DNA of 64,000 bases from Erythrobacter litoralis (GTDB lineage Bacteria > Pseudomonadota > Alphaproteobacteria > Sphingomonadales > Sphingomonadaceae): contig NZ_SOSI01000009.1 of the NCBI RefSeq assembly GCF_029760855.1, forward strand, positions 16,991 to 80,990. The letters are read 5' to 3'. Below the pieces are notes generated by a model that saw only the letters and a list, made by a program, of their open reading frames with translations, was not told the DNA's origin and made no database searches. Positions within the stretch are counted from its first letter, which is position 1. Every line of letters starts with the position of its first letter. Below are positions 8,268 through 17,442 of the stretch, piece by piece. Position numbers and translations under genes: made by a program.

Positions 8268-9116
8268 ATGTCCGATACCTATACCCCCCCTAAGGTCTGG
8301 TCGCACGATAGCGAGAATGGCGGCCGCTTCGCCAATATCAATCGGCCGACCGCCGGCGCGCGCGAGGACAAGGCGTTGCCGCGCGGCAACCATCCTTTCC
8401 AGCTTTATTCATTGGCGACGCCCAACGGCGTGAAGGCCAGCATCATGCTGGAAGAACTGCTGGAAGCCGGGCATTCGGGCGCGGAATACGATGCCTACAC
8501 CATAAATATCGGCGAAGGCGAACAGTTCGGGTCAGATTTCGTCGACATCAATCCGAATTCGAAGATTCCCGCCCTGCTCGACCTGAGCGGCGACGAACCC
8601 GTGCGCGTGTTCGAAAGCGGCGCAATCCTTCTGCATCTGGCGCAAAAGTTCGGCGCTTTCCTGCCTACCGGACCGGCGCGTGCCGAAACCTATAGCTGGC
8701 TGTTCTGGCAGATCGGCAGCGCACCGTTCATTGGCGGCGGCTTCGGCCACTTCTATGCCTATGCGCCGGAGAAATTCGAATATCCGATCAACCGTTACGC
8801 CATGGAAACGAAGCGTCTGTTCGACGTGGCGGACCAGCGGCTCGCGAACAGCGAATATCTTGGCGGTGCGGACTACAATATAGCTGACATCGCGGCTTTC
8901 CCGTGGATGGCACCCTTCGTCGAGGGTAAAATCTACGAAGATGCGCGCACCTTTCTCTCCATCCACGAATACACGAATGTTGAGCGGTGGGCGAAGCGGA
9001 TCGCGCAACGGCCGGGGGTAAAGCGCGGCAGGATAGTCGCAAAGACGTGGGGGGACGAGGACGCGCAACTCCGCGAACGCCATTCGGCCGCCGATTTCGA
9101 CGGTAAGAGACTCTGA
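8268..9116 (+). CDS. yghU: YghU-like glutathione S-transferase / disulfide-bond oxidoreductase
   Basis: A 282-residue cytosolic GST-fold protein. After an N-terminal extension, the thioredoxin-like domain contains RGNHPFQLYSLATPNG and the cis-proline NPNSKIPALLD with the ESGAILLHLA glutathione-binding segment; the helical C-terminal domain follows. These and the length match the YghU (Nu-class) family, which binds two glutathiones and reduces disulfides or peroxides. ATG at 8268 follows AAAGGAGAG with good spacing. Confidence 0.87.
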   Translation: MSDTYTPPKVWSHDSENGGRFANINRPTAGAREDKALPRGNHPFQLYSLATPNGVKASIMLEELLEAGHSGAEYDAYTINIGEGEQFGSDFVDINPNSKIPALLDLSGDEPVRVFESGAILLHLAQKFGAFLPTGPARAETYSWLFWQIGSAPFIGGGFGHFYAYAPEKFEYPINRYAMETKRLFDVADQRLANSEYLGGADYNIADIAAFPWMAPFVEGKIYEDARTFLSIHEYTNVERWAKRIAQRPGVKRGRIVAKTWGDEDAQLRERHSAADFDGKRL

Positions 9117-9131
9117 CGACCGCGGGTAAGA

Positions 9132-9206
9132 TGGCTGGGGTGGCAGGATTCGAACCTGCGCATGCCGGTACCAAAAACCGGTGCCTTACCGCTTGGCTAC
9201 ACCCCA
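9132..9206 (-). tRNA. tRNA-Gln (anticodon TTG)
   Basis: Read on the minus strand, acceptor arm TGGGGTG pairs with CACCCCA, anticodon stem CCGGT pairs with ACCGG, and the 7-nt loop TTTTGGT places TTG at positions 34-36. T-arm GCAGG-TTCGAAT-CCTGC is canonical and CCA is encoded. Total length is 75 nt. Confidence 0.95.
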
Positions 9207-9255
9207 GCAGCGAGCGCTCCTATAGCGGACCGCGAGCCAATGTGAAGGGGTTGCG

Positions 9256-10764
9256 ATGACAGATAGGACCGATCCGGAACGGACGCCCGTCCTTGTCGGC
9301 GTTGGCCAGATCAACGACCGGCCAGCCGATCCCGCCGACGGACTAAACCCTGTCGAGCTAATGGCAGAGGCCTTGCGCGGAGCCGATAGGGATGCAGGCG
9401 GCGGACTGCTTGCCGATTGCGATTCGCTCTCCGTCGTCGCGCAGCTCGCCTGGCCGCAATTGTCGCCGGTGCATGAAAAGGTCGCCCGCGCTCTGGGCAT
9501 CGCTCCGGCGCATTGCGAACAGACCGACAAGCCAAACGGCGACAGCCCCACTCGCCTCCTGCACGAAGGCGCCAACCGCATTGGACGCGGCGAAGCGCGA
9601 ATCTGCGCAATCACCGGAGGGGAGGCGCTGCGCACCGCAGGCCAGCTTGCCGCGATAAAGCAGACGAAGGGCGACCCGAAACACGACGCGCTACGCGATG
9701 CGAGCCACAGGGTGCACAAGGGGTACGCGCAAAGTTACGGCCTCGTCGTCCCCACCGACGTATATCCGCTTTACGAGAACGCCCTGCGTGCGTCGCTCGG
9801 GCAAACGCTCGCCGAGGGGCAGGCGGAAAGTGGCATCCTATGGGCCGGAATGAGCGAGGTAGCCGCGAAGAGCGAGGGAGCGTGGTTGCGCGACCCCGTC
9901 GCGGCGGAAACCGTCATCACGCCAAGCGCGAAAAACCGTCCCATCGCCTTTCCGTACACCAAGCTCCAGGTCGCCAATGCGTCCGTGAATCAGGGCGCGG
10001 GCTTCATTCTCGCAAGCCTTGCAGAGGCGCGGCGGCGGGGCATTGCGGAGGATCAGCTCGTCTATATCGGCCACGGCGCGGCGGCCAGTGAGAACGAGAA
10101 CTTCCTTTTGCGCGCGGATTACGCCGGGTCGGCGAGCCTGCGTTTCGTCATCGAACGGACACTGACGCTCAACGACCTGAAGCCAACCGATCTCGCCGAA
10201 GTCGAACTCTATTCCTGCTTTCCCTGCGTCCCCAAGATGGCGCGACGTGAGCTCGACTGGCCGATAGATCGACCAATCACCGTGCACGGCGGACTCACGT
10301 TCGGCGGCGGGCCGATCGGAAACTACATGAGCCACGCGGTCGCCGCGATGGCCGCTAAACTTCGCGGTACGCAGGATAAGGGGCTGCTTTTTGCCAATGG
10401 CGGCTATGCGACGCACAACCACGCGATCGTCCTGTCGGGCGCGCCGACCGGAGCGGAATTCCCGCGGCAGTTCGATATGCAAGAAGAGGCGGACAGGCGC
10501 CGCAGCGCGATCCCGCCCCTCGTGAGAAACTATGAAGGCGAAGGCGCGATCGAGACTTACACCGTCTTTTACGATGACGTCGGCCGACCGTCGGGCGGCG
10601 TCATCGTGGCACTGACGCCGGAAGGCTCGCGCACCCTCGCCCGCGTTCCCGGCACCGATACCTCGTTGATTTCATGGCTGACGTCGGGCGAGGTCGAACC
10701 GGTCGGCCAAACGGGATTGCTAAAGCGCGACGAGGCGGGCATGGCCATGTGGAGCCGCACTTAA
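9256..10764 (+). CDS. Thiolase-superfamily protein (acetyl-CoA acetyltransferase-like, degenerate active site)
   Basis: A 502-residue protein of the thiolase superfamily, annotated in sphingomonads as acetyl-CoA acetyltransferase. The N-terminal half keeps the PVLVGVGQINDRP start and GEARICAITGGEA, but the segment where thiolases carry the nucleophilic cysteine reads TDKPNGDSPTRLL, without Cys. The usual C-terminal GGHP motif is replaced by GGLTFGGGPIGNYMSHA. An extra C-terminal domain of about 100 residues looks like the OB-fold extension of this subfamily. The true reaction is uncertain and it may not be a condensing enzyme. ATG at 9256 follows GAAGGGG. Confidence 0.7.
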   Translation: MTDRTDPERTPVLVGVGQINDRPADPADGLNPVELMAEALRGADRDAGGGLLADCDSLSVVAQLAWPQLSPVHEKVARALGIAPAHCEQTDKPNGDSPTRLLHEGANRIGRGEARICAITGGEALRTAGQLAAIKQTKGDPKHDALRDASHRVHKGYAQSYGLVVPTDVYPLYENALRASLGQTLAEGQAESGILWAGMSEVAAKSEGAWLRDPVAAETVITPSAKNRPIAFPYTKLQVANASVNQGAGFILASLAEARRRGIAEDQLVYIGHGAAASENENFLLRADYAGSASLRFVIERTLTLNDLKPTDLAEVELYSCFPCVPKMARRELDWPIDRPITVHGGLTFGGGPIGNYMSHAVAAMAAKLRGTQDKGLLFANGGYATHNHAIVLSGAPTGAEFPRQFDMQEEADRRRSAIPPLVRNYEGEGAIETYTVFYDDVGRPSGGVIVALTPEGSRTLARVPGTDTSLISWLTSGEVEPVGQTGLLKRDEAGMAMWSRT

Positions 10765-10766
10765 CC

Positions 10767-11612
10767 ATGCTGGACCCCGCCCCCTCCTTTGCCCGGAACG
10801 CGTCCGACTTCCCGATGGCCGATCCTTGGAAACCGATCCGCCACGTGCGCGTGGGCGACCAGTTCGTTGCCGTGATCGATCGGCAGGGGCTGGTTAGTGC
10901 TGCGCATGAGGATGCGGCTACCGCCGATGAGCAAGGGCGTGTGCGGACCCGGCTGGTGTTCGATTCCAACGGTCAGGGCATCGCCATGGCCAAGACCGAT
11001 CCGGTCTTTCGTAAAAGTTTCGCCGAGGCGGACCTTGTCCACGCTGATGGGCAATTCATCGTTGCCGTGTCGCATCGCTATTGCGAGCAACCGATACCCG
11101 AGCGCGCGCCGACGACCGATATGATACACGATTTCGCCAAGGCCTGCGAAGCCAGCGGACGCAGCTTCTATCTCCTCGGCGCGCGGGAACACACGAATGC
11201 CGGGGCCGCCGCGAAACTCAAGGAACTCTACCCCAAGCTGAATATCATCGGGCGGCATCACGGGTTCTTTCAAGGCCGCGAAGAGGAAATCCTCGCCGAT
11301 ATCGATCGCTGTGCGCCCGATTTTCTATGGGTCGGGCTCGGCAAGCCGCTCGAGCAGGAGTTCTGTGCGCAATACAAGCATCGCCTCAACGCGGTGTGGA
11401 CGATTACCTGCGGCGGATGCTTCAATTTCGTCACCGGGGAATACCAGCGTGCTCCGCTGTGGATGCAGGATGCGGGCATCGAATGGATGCACCGCATGAT
11501 GACTCAACCACGCCATCTCGCCCTGCGTTATATTAAAACCAACCCGCGCGCCTTTGCCGTCGCGCTCACCCAATCCGGGCGGCAAACGAAGACGATGCGT
11601 TTCGCCGATTGA
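10767..11612 (+). CDS. WecG/TagA/CpsF-family glycosyltransferase
   Basis: A 281-residue GT26-family enzyme that transfers a sugar (UDP-ManNAcA or similar) onto a lipid-linked acceptor during exopolysaccharide or enterobacterial-antigen-like polymer synthesis. Family features are ADLVHADGQFIV, the segment SGRSFYLLGA, CAPDFLWVGLGKPLEQEF (family pattern VALGxPKQE) and the C-terminal GIEWMHRMMTQPRHL. The start at 10767 is two bases after the preceding stop; an internal ATG at 10815 is possible. It may be cotranscribed with the thiolase-like gene, though no functional link is evident. Confidence 0.85.
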   Translation: MLDPAPSFARNASDFPMADPWKPIRHVRVGDQFVAVIDRQGLVSAAHEDAATADEQGRVRTRLVFDSNGQGIAMAKTDPVFRKSFAEADLVHADGQFIVAVSHRYCEQPIPERAPTTDMIHDFAKACEASGRSFYLLGAREHTNAGAAAKLKELYPKLNIIGRHHGFFQGREEEILADIDRCAPDFLWVGLGKPLEQEFCAQYKHRLNAVWTITCGGCFNFVTGEYQRAPLWMQDAGIEWMHRMMTQPRHLALRYIKTNPRAFAVALTQSGRQTKTMRFAD

Positions 11613-11679
11613 TCGGGTTTGAATGTTTCGACCACCAGTCGTTTGCTGATGCGCCGAGTTCAATCAAGAAGGCCGAGCG

Positions 11680-12453
11680 ATGAATGCCATCAACCATCCC
11701 GGATCGAAAAAAGCCGTCGTCTATCGCATGGTGATGCCGGGGCACGTCTGCCCTTATGGCCTCAAGACGGTCGATTTGCTCAAGCGCGAAGGTTACGAGA
11801 CCGAGGACCACCACCTCAAGACGCGCGCGGAGACCGACGCGTTCAAGGCAAAGCACGACGTCAGGACCACGCCGCAGACCTTTATCGGTGGAAAGCGCAT
11901 TGGCGGTTACGACGATCTGCGCGAACATTTCGGCAAGTCCATCCAGAAGGATGGCGAAACCAGCTATCAGCCGGTGATCGCGATCTTCGCAGTCGCCGCA
12001 CTGCTGGCATTCGCCTTCAGCTGGTATGCCGAAGGCGCGCTCTTTACCATTCTCGCTTTGGAATGGTTCGTAAGTTTATCGATGAGCTTCCTTGCCGTGC
12101 AGAAACTGCAGGATGTGCACAGTTTCTCGACCATGTTCCTGAACTACGACCTGTTGGCCCGCCGCTGGGTGCCTTACGGCTTCGTCTATCCTTTCGGCGA
12201 GGCACTGGCGGGTATCCTGATGACGGCGAAGGCGTTGCCGATCGTTTCGGTGCCGGTCGCGCTATTCATCGGGACGATCGGCGCGGTCAGCGTGTTCAAG
12301 GCGGTCTATATCGACAAGCGCGAATTGAAATGCGCCTGCGTAGGCGGCAGTTCGAACGTGCCCCTCGGCTTCGTGTCGCTGACGGAAAACCTTTTCATGA
12401 TCGGCATGGGTCTCTGGATGGGCGCCAAGGCCTTTGGCTGGATCACAATTTAA
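11680..12453 (+). CDS. Glutaredoxin-MauE/DoxX-like fusion membrane protein
   Basis: A 257-residue fusion. Residues about 10-85 form a glutaredoxin-like domain with the dithiol CPYG (HVCPYGLKTVDLLK) and TTPQTFIGGKRIGGYDDL. Residues about 100-255 carry four predicted membrane segments of the MauE/DoxX redox-associated type, with a Cys pair in LKCACVGGSSNVPLG between the last two. This suggests electron or disulfide exchange across the inner membrane, with the glutaredoxin domain cytoplasmic. ATG at 11680 follows AAGAAGG. Its stop overlaps the convergent TonB receptor by four bases. Confidence 0.78.
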   Translation: MNAINHPGSKKAVVYRMVMPGHVCPYGLKTVDLLKREGYETEDHHLKTRAETDAFKAKHDVRTTPQTFIGGKRIGGYDDLREHFGKSIQKDGETSYQPVIAIFAVAALLAFAFSWYAEGALFTILALEWFVSLSMSFLAVQKLQDVHSFSTMFLNYDLLARRWVPYGFVYPFGEALAGILMTAKALPIVSVPVALFIGTIGAVSVFKAVYIDKRELKCACVGGSSNVPLGFVSLTENLFMIGMGLWMGAKAFGWITI

Positions 12454-14456
12454 AGCCGTATGTCGACCCCCGCCCATACGGTGCGCGGCACGCCCAGATC
12501 GATCGAACCGCCGCTGTTCCGTGTGACAATTGTATCGTCCGTAAGGTTTTCACCTCGCAGCACCAAAGCCAGCGTTTCAGTTACGGGCAGCCGAACATAT
12601 GCGCCAAGGGTTGTGAAGGCCGGTAAACGGTCGGTCTCGATATCGTCTTCGAATTGCGCGCCGACATGTTGCACGGTCACGGCGATTAACGAGCGTTCTC
12701 CCGCCTGCCATGCAGCGCGGGCAGTCGCCACGAAGCGAGGGGTTTGGGAGGGACGGTTGCCGTCGAGGCCCGGACCACGCGCTTCCGCGTCCGTAAGGGC
12801 AAGGGAACTGTCGAACGAAAGCGCGCCGAACTGCAAGCCCCCGCTTGCCTCAATTCCCCGTGCGACGATCGCATCGATATTACGCCGCTGGCGCAGGTTC
12901 TCGCCGATGGTAACGTTGGCGATGGCATCGTCGAGCCGGTTGACGAAGCCCGTCACCGATACGCGCACCGAGCCGGTATCGTAATCCGCGCCGATCTCCG
13001 CGCCTTTCAACGTCTCGTTGCGCAGATCGGCATTCGCCTGCGTAACGACGGGAAAGACGACGAAGGGGCGATAAAGCTCGTTGAGAGTTGGCAGACGGAG
13101 GCCGGAATAGGCGGCTGCGCGAAGGCTGATGTGCGGTCCCGCACGGTATAGCGCGCCGCCGCGAAAGGACGTCTCCCATCCGCTGCGAGCAGGATAGACG
13201 ATATCGTCCAACACCACCCCATCCGGAGAACGAGTACGGAAGAAGCCGCCACGAATGGTGTAGCGATCTGCGCGAGCCCCCGCAGTCAGGGTCAGATCGC
13301 CCAGCATCCAGTCGTCTTCGGCGAAAAGGCCGAAATCGGTATTCGTGCCGCCCGCATTGCGTCGTTCCGTGACGAGGCCGCTCAACGCGCTGATCGCGTC
13401 CTCGAATAATTCGCCGTCCGATCGCCGGTAATCGGCACCGACACGCAGGACGTGGTGCCCGCCTATCGGAGGACGAAGCTCGAACTTGCCGCCAAGGCCA
13501 GTCGAGGGGGTTTTGCGCTGATCGAGGACTGGCGTGAACCGCGTCGAGCTGATCACGATATTGGCGAAATTCCGCTGCTGGAGATACGCGATCGCATCGA
13601 ATTCCCAAACGCCGCGTCCTACCAAGCGTACGCTCGCATCCTGCGCTTCGGACAAGCTTCGTGCGCCCTCGAAGCGCAATTCGCGCTCGTCGCGATATAG
13701 CAACATTCGCGCCTGCAATTCGATGTCGGGTGCGACCGGCACGACACCGCGCGCATGCAGCGACCAATCGTCGAAGGATGCTCGGGCCGATGCCGGTACG
13801 CGCTGATCGACCGGCGTCGTGAAAAAGCCCCGCCCCCGGTCCCAACGGCCCGAAACGACCGCATATCCAGTCCCGAGCTTCGTCGAGGCGGTCGCGCTCG
13901 CTTCGGTCTCGGCGCGATTGTCAATCAAACCTCGCGCTTCAAAAGTGGGATGAAGATCGGGAGAGGCGCTGTCCAATTCGATCGTACCGGACAGAGCGCC
14001 TGCCCCGAACGGACCCGAACCGCCACCACGCGTCACCCTGATCTCGCCGAGCCGTTCCGGCGCAATGGCATTGAACGGTACATAGCCGAAAAACGGATCG
14101 GTCATGGGGACGCCATCGAGCAGGACAAGGGCCCGGGTCGTCGCATTGCCGCCGAGCGCGCGCAGCGTCACGCCCTGCGCGGAAGGATTGGCCGAACGAC
14201 TATCCGATCGCCGAAACTGCTGAACACCAGCAACCAGCGCAAGCGCGTTCTCGACCCGCCCCGAGGGCTCGCTAACCAGTTCCTCGCGCGTGATCGTCTG
14301 CGTATCGTAGGCCGGAGCGGCTGGCGTTTCGCCGAGCCCCCGACCGGTCACTACAATGGTATCGGACGGAGGCGGCTCCGCACTACCATCGGACTGCGCA
14401 AATGCTAGCGACGGACACAGCGCAAGGATCGGAAAACAGCAACTTCTGATGAACAT
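12450..14456 (-). CDS. TonB-dependent outer-membrane receptor
   Basis: A 668-residue beta-barrel receptor. A signal peptide ends at SLAFAQ (about residue 21), followed by a TonB box-like DTIVVTGRG and a plug domain with LVLLDGVPMTDPFFG and VTRGGGSGPFGAGALSG. The C-terminus finishes with an aromatic-poor WAGVDIRL strand. The size and plug resemble BtuB/vitamin or metallophore receptors rather than the larger sphingomonad carbohydrate type. No TonB-ExbBD or ABC partner is adjacent, so the substrate is unknown. Confidence 0.85.
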   Translation of the reverse strand: MFIRSCCFPILALCPSLAFAQSDGSAEPPPSDTIVVTGRGLGETPAAPAYDTQTITREELVSEPSGRVENALALVAGVQQFRRSDSRSANPSAQGVTLRALGGNATTRALVLLDGVPMTDPFFGYVPFNAIAPERLGEIRVTRGGGSGPFGAGALSGTIELDSASPDLHPTFEARGLIDNRAETEASATASTKLGTGYAVVSGRWDRGRGFFTTPVDQRVPASARASFDDWSLHARGVVPVAPDIELQARMLLYRDERELRFEGARSLSEAQDASVRLVGRGVWEFDAIAYLQQRNFANIVISSTRFTPVLDQRKTPSTGLGGKFELRPPIGGHHVLRVGADYRRSDGELFEDAISALSGLVTERRNAGGTNTDFGLFAEDDWMLGDLTLTAGARADRYTIRGGFFRTRSPDGVVLDDIVYPARSGWETSFRGGALYRAGPHISLRAAAYSGLRLPTLNELYRPFVVFPVVTQANADLRNETLKGAEIGADYDTGSVRVSVTGFVNRLDDAIANVTIGENLRQRRNIDAIVARGIEASGGLQFGALSFDSSLALTDAEARGPGLDGNRPSQTPRFVATARAAWQAGERSLIAVTVQHVGAQFEDDIETDRLPAFTTLGAYVRLPVTETLALVLRGENLTDDTIVTRNSGGSIDLGVPRTVWAGVDIRL

Positions 14457-14523
14457 GCCGCCCGCCTAGCAATCTCTTTCCGACGCGGCGACTGCCTTCC
14501 GGCATCGCCGCAAACCAAATGAA

Positions 14524-14895
14524 TTACGATGCCGAGAGATAGTCTGCCACATTGGCAGCGAAGCGGCGCCATTGCTCCGTGCCGATCGGACGATCCGGGC
14601 TATCGAAATTCAATTTGGCAAGACTTGTGCCCTGACGACCGCGTAGATCGACGGACGCGGCGAACGCCGTCAGCATGCTGATCTCAATGGCCTGCACGTC
14701 ACTCGCTGCAGGCGTCGAGCCCAGCGTCCCGACGAAGATCGCGCAGATAGCCGCCGGGTCGACATCGCCAGCCGCTTTTCTGGAGACAGCGCATTCCATG
14801 GGGTTCGGCCTCGAAAATTCGCTCGGTGATGCATTCGCACAAGCCGCGGATAATGCGAATGACACCAAAGCGCATACCGCTTTCTTCAACGGCAT
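14524..14895 (-). CDS. Secreted small hypothetical protein next to RTX protease
   Basis: A 123-residue protein with a signal peptide ending near ACANA (residue 22), leaving a mature protein of about 100 residues with two cysteines. It begins six bases after the RTX protease stop on the same strand, so it is likely part of that operon. In serralysin loci a small periplasmic protease inhibitor often sits here, but I do not see the Inh family signature, so that role is only a positional guess. Confidence 0.6.
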   Translation of the reverse strand: MPLKKAVCALVSFALSAACANASPSEFSRPNPMECAVSRKAAGDVDPAAICAIFVGTLGSTPAASDVQAIEISMLTAFAASVDLRGRQGTSLAKLNFDSPDRPIGTEQWRRFAANVADYLSAS

Positions 14896-14900
14896 TCGGG

Positions 14901-17369
14901 TTAAGCGAACAGCATATTGTCGAAGTCGCCGACTACCGAGGATGCGGGCGCTTCACCTGCTATCGAACGAAAATCTGTAGCGGAAAGATTGGTACCCGGA
15001 TCGACGGTGGCAAAGAGTTGCGCCTGGGATGATCCAGATCCATCCGCATCGTAGAAGAGGTTACCGGAACCTCGATCATAGATGATCCGATCTTCCGCAT
15101 CCGCCGCTTCAGTACCGATATGGAATTCGTTCGCGCTCAGCACGCCGAAACTACGCAAACCTCCGAAATCTCCCGATCGAACGAGAAAGATACGGTCGGA
15201 ACCCGCTTCGAAATCCGTAATCCTATCCGCGTTAGTGTCGCCGGAATACTGCATGACGAAAATATCAGAGCCGGAACCTCCGCTCAGGGTATCGTTACCG
15301 GATCCGCCAATCAGGCGATCGTTCCCCGCCCCTCCTTCAAGCGTGTCACTTCCGCTGTCGCCGACCAATCGGTCCCAGCCCGCTCCACCGAGAATTACGT
15401 CGTCGCCGTCCTGTCCATAGAGCAGGTCGTTTGCATTGCCGCCATCGATCAGATCATTGCCCGGCCCGCCGTAGGCCGTGTCCTCGTCGTCGTGACCGTA
15501 AATACGGTCATTTCCGGCTCCCCCAATCAGCGTGTCCTTACCAGCATCTCCGCGCAGAACGTCCCAGCCATCGCCACCGCGAAGGGTGTCGTTGCCATCT
15601 CCTCCACGCAAGATGTCGCTACCGAAATTGCCATCGAGCGTATCGTCACCGGCATCTCCGTTCAGCGTATCGTTGCCGTTGCCGCCGGCGAGAGTATCTG
15701 CTCCGTCTCCGCCGTGTATTTCATCGAAGCCGTTGGAGCCCGATATCGTATCGTTTCCAGCGTCTCCGAACAGAATGTCGTTGTTTAGTCCGCCACGAAT
15801 GCGGTCATTGCCGTCTCCGCCGTAGATCGTGTCGGAGCCAGTACCACCGAGCAAATCGTCGTCGCCCAAATCGCCATAAATTGTATCCGGCCCTGCCATC
15901 CCACTAATGCGGTCGTTACCTGCGTTTCCGCGCAACGAATTGCTGCGATCATTGCCGAAAATCTGATCGTTCCCCGATCCGCCAATTGCCGCTTCGATGA
16001 TGGTGCCGCGGGCGATCGAAATATTGCCGCGTTCGGCTCCGACCGAGGAAAAGGTTTCCTGACCAAGATCGATGACCTGATCAGTCCCGTATCCGCTGTA
16101 ATCGAGCGTGTCGTAACCGCCGCTATCGACAATAGTGAATGCAACGTCCGAGAACTTGGTCGCGTCGAAAATATCACGGTCGGCATTCGAATTGAAACCG
16201 TAGGTGGTATTACCCAGCCGCGTGTCGGTCGCGATGCCATACAGACGGCCGATTGCCACGATATCCGCGCCCATCGGCGTCACCAGCGGTGCGCGGGTAA
16301 ACCCTTCAGCCGCGAAATACGAGTTCTCGCGCTGATCGAAATACGACATCACCGTCGTCGACCACGAATCGTTCAAAAACAGGGCATCGGCCCCGTAGCT
16401 GGCATTCCCGTTATAATTACCCGCATGGCCGAGCCCCAGCGCATGGCCGATCTCGTGCACGTAGGTCTGGAAGGAATAGCTATCGAGACCGGTTCCGTAC
16501 TGGGCGACCCAATCGCTTGACACATTGACCGTCGAAGACGTGATGGTCGAGCCGATCCGTGTGGAATCGGCAAAGGCACCATCGCCTGTGTTCTGAAAGA
16601 CGATCTGGCCGCCACCGCTGATTTCGGTGAACTGAATGCCGGTGATATCGTGCCAGACTGCCAACGCCTCGCGCGCCAAGGTACGTTCCGGAGCGGACAA
16701 CGCGGTAATGTTTACCGTAAGCCCTGCACCGTTAACGGAGAACGAGCGGCTCGACCCACCCCAGTATCCATTCGTCAACTGATCGGCGATCTGATCGTTG
16801 GTGTACAGCTGCAGCGGTACACTTTCATTCACCGAAACAGTATATTGCCCGGTATACTGACTGGCGAAGGAATCAGCTTCAATGTAATACGTGCCCGATC
16901 GCGCTGCCGTGAAACGCAGAAGCGAGTTGAGGCCTCCCCCGCCATCATCGTTTTCCGTTAGTAGAGATCCGTTTGCGTCGAACACGCGCAAATAGGGATC
17001 GTACAACGGATCACTGCCCGAACCATGCAGCGAGATATCGATCGTATCCCCGCCGGTCAGTTCGACCCGGATCCAATCCCTGTCGCCAACGAAGCCAAGC
17101 TCGCTGGTCAGACTTCCTCCGACGGCGATCGAGGCAGTTGTCGATGTATTGGCTGCGATGTCGGGGCCGGTTGCGTGGACCGGACCAATTTCCTGGCTGA
17201 CGGCGTCGTGCGCATTCGAGAACCCGGAGCCGACATCGAAAAGAAGTTCCTCATGGGCATAGTCGGTGATCAAAGTGGCCGCGGCGAAGCCGCCTGGCGC
17301 CGCTTGCCACCCGGCCGCCGATTTCGCCACTGCGAGCGAGGACAGCGAAGCATTGCAAACCGAACACAT
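14901..17369 (-). CDS. Serralysin-like RTX metalloprotease with PPC domain (type I secreted)
   Basis: An 822-residue secreted zinc protease. Residues about 75-185 resemble a pre-peptidase C-terminal (PPC) domain. The catalytic domain carries HEIGHALGLGH near residues 305-315, the HExxHxxGxxH zinc site of metzincins, and a Met-turn in TTVMSYFDQ near 341. About 27 glycine-aspartate nonapeptides (GGxGxDxxx) follow at roughly 465-710, forming a calcium-binding parallel beta-roll, then a C-terminal secretion signal. There is no Sec signal, as expected for type I export. ATG at 17369 is preceded by GAGGG; an in-frame TTG at 17384 is less likely. The exporter genes lie directly upstream. Confidence 0.92.
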   Translation of the reverse strand: MCSVCNASLSSLAVAKSAAGWQAAPGGFAAATLITDYAHEELLFDVGSGFSNAHDAVSQEIGPVHATGPDIAANTSTTASIAVGGSLTSELGFVGDRDWIRVELTGGDTIDISLHGSGSDPLYDPYLRVFDANGSLLTENDDGGGGLNSLLRFTAARSGTYYIEADSFASQYTGQYTVSVNESVPLQLYTNDQIADQLTNGYWGGSSRSFSVNGAGLTVNITALSAPERTLAREALAVWHDITGIQFTEISGGGQIVFQNTGDGAFADSTRIGSTITSSTVNVSSDWVAQYGTGLDSYSFQTYVHEIGHALGLGHAGNYNGNASYGADALFLNDSWSTTVMSYFDQRENSYFAAEGFTRAPLVTPMGADIVAIGRLYGIATDTRLGNTTYGFNSNADRDIFDATKFSDVAFTIVDSGGYDTLDYSGYGTDQVIDLGQETFSSVGAERGNISIARGTIIEAAIGGSGNDQIFGNDRSNSLRGNAGNDRISGMAGPDTIYGDLGDDDLLGGTGSDTIYGGDGNDRIRGGLNNDILFGDAGNDTISGSNGFDEIHGGDGADTLAGGNGNDTLNGDAGDDTLDGNFGSDILRGGDGNDTLRGGDGWDVLRGDAGKDTLIGGAGNDRIYGHDDEDTAYGGPGNDLIDGGNANDLLYGQDGDDVILGGAGWDRLVGDSGSDTLEGGAGNDRLIGGSGNDTLSGGSGSDIFVMQYSGDTNADRITDFEAGSDRIFLVRSGDFGGLRSFGVLSANEFHIGTEAADAEDRIIYDRGSGNLFYDADGSGSSQAQLFATVDPGTNLSATDFRSIAGEAPASSVVGDFDNMLFA

Positions 17370-17442
17370 ATGAAGAACCCTCAATCCCGAATCGGCAGTT
17401 GCTTTATCCGCAACGTCCTTACCTGATCCTGAATCCGGCGCG

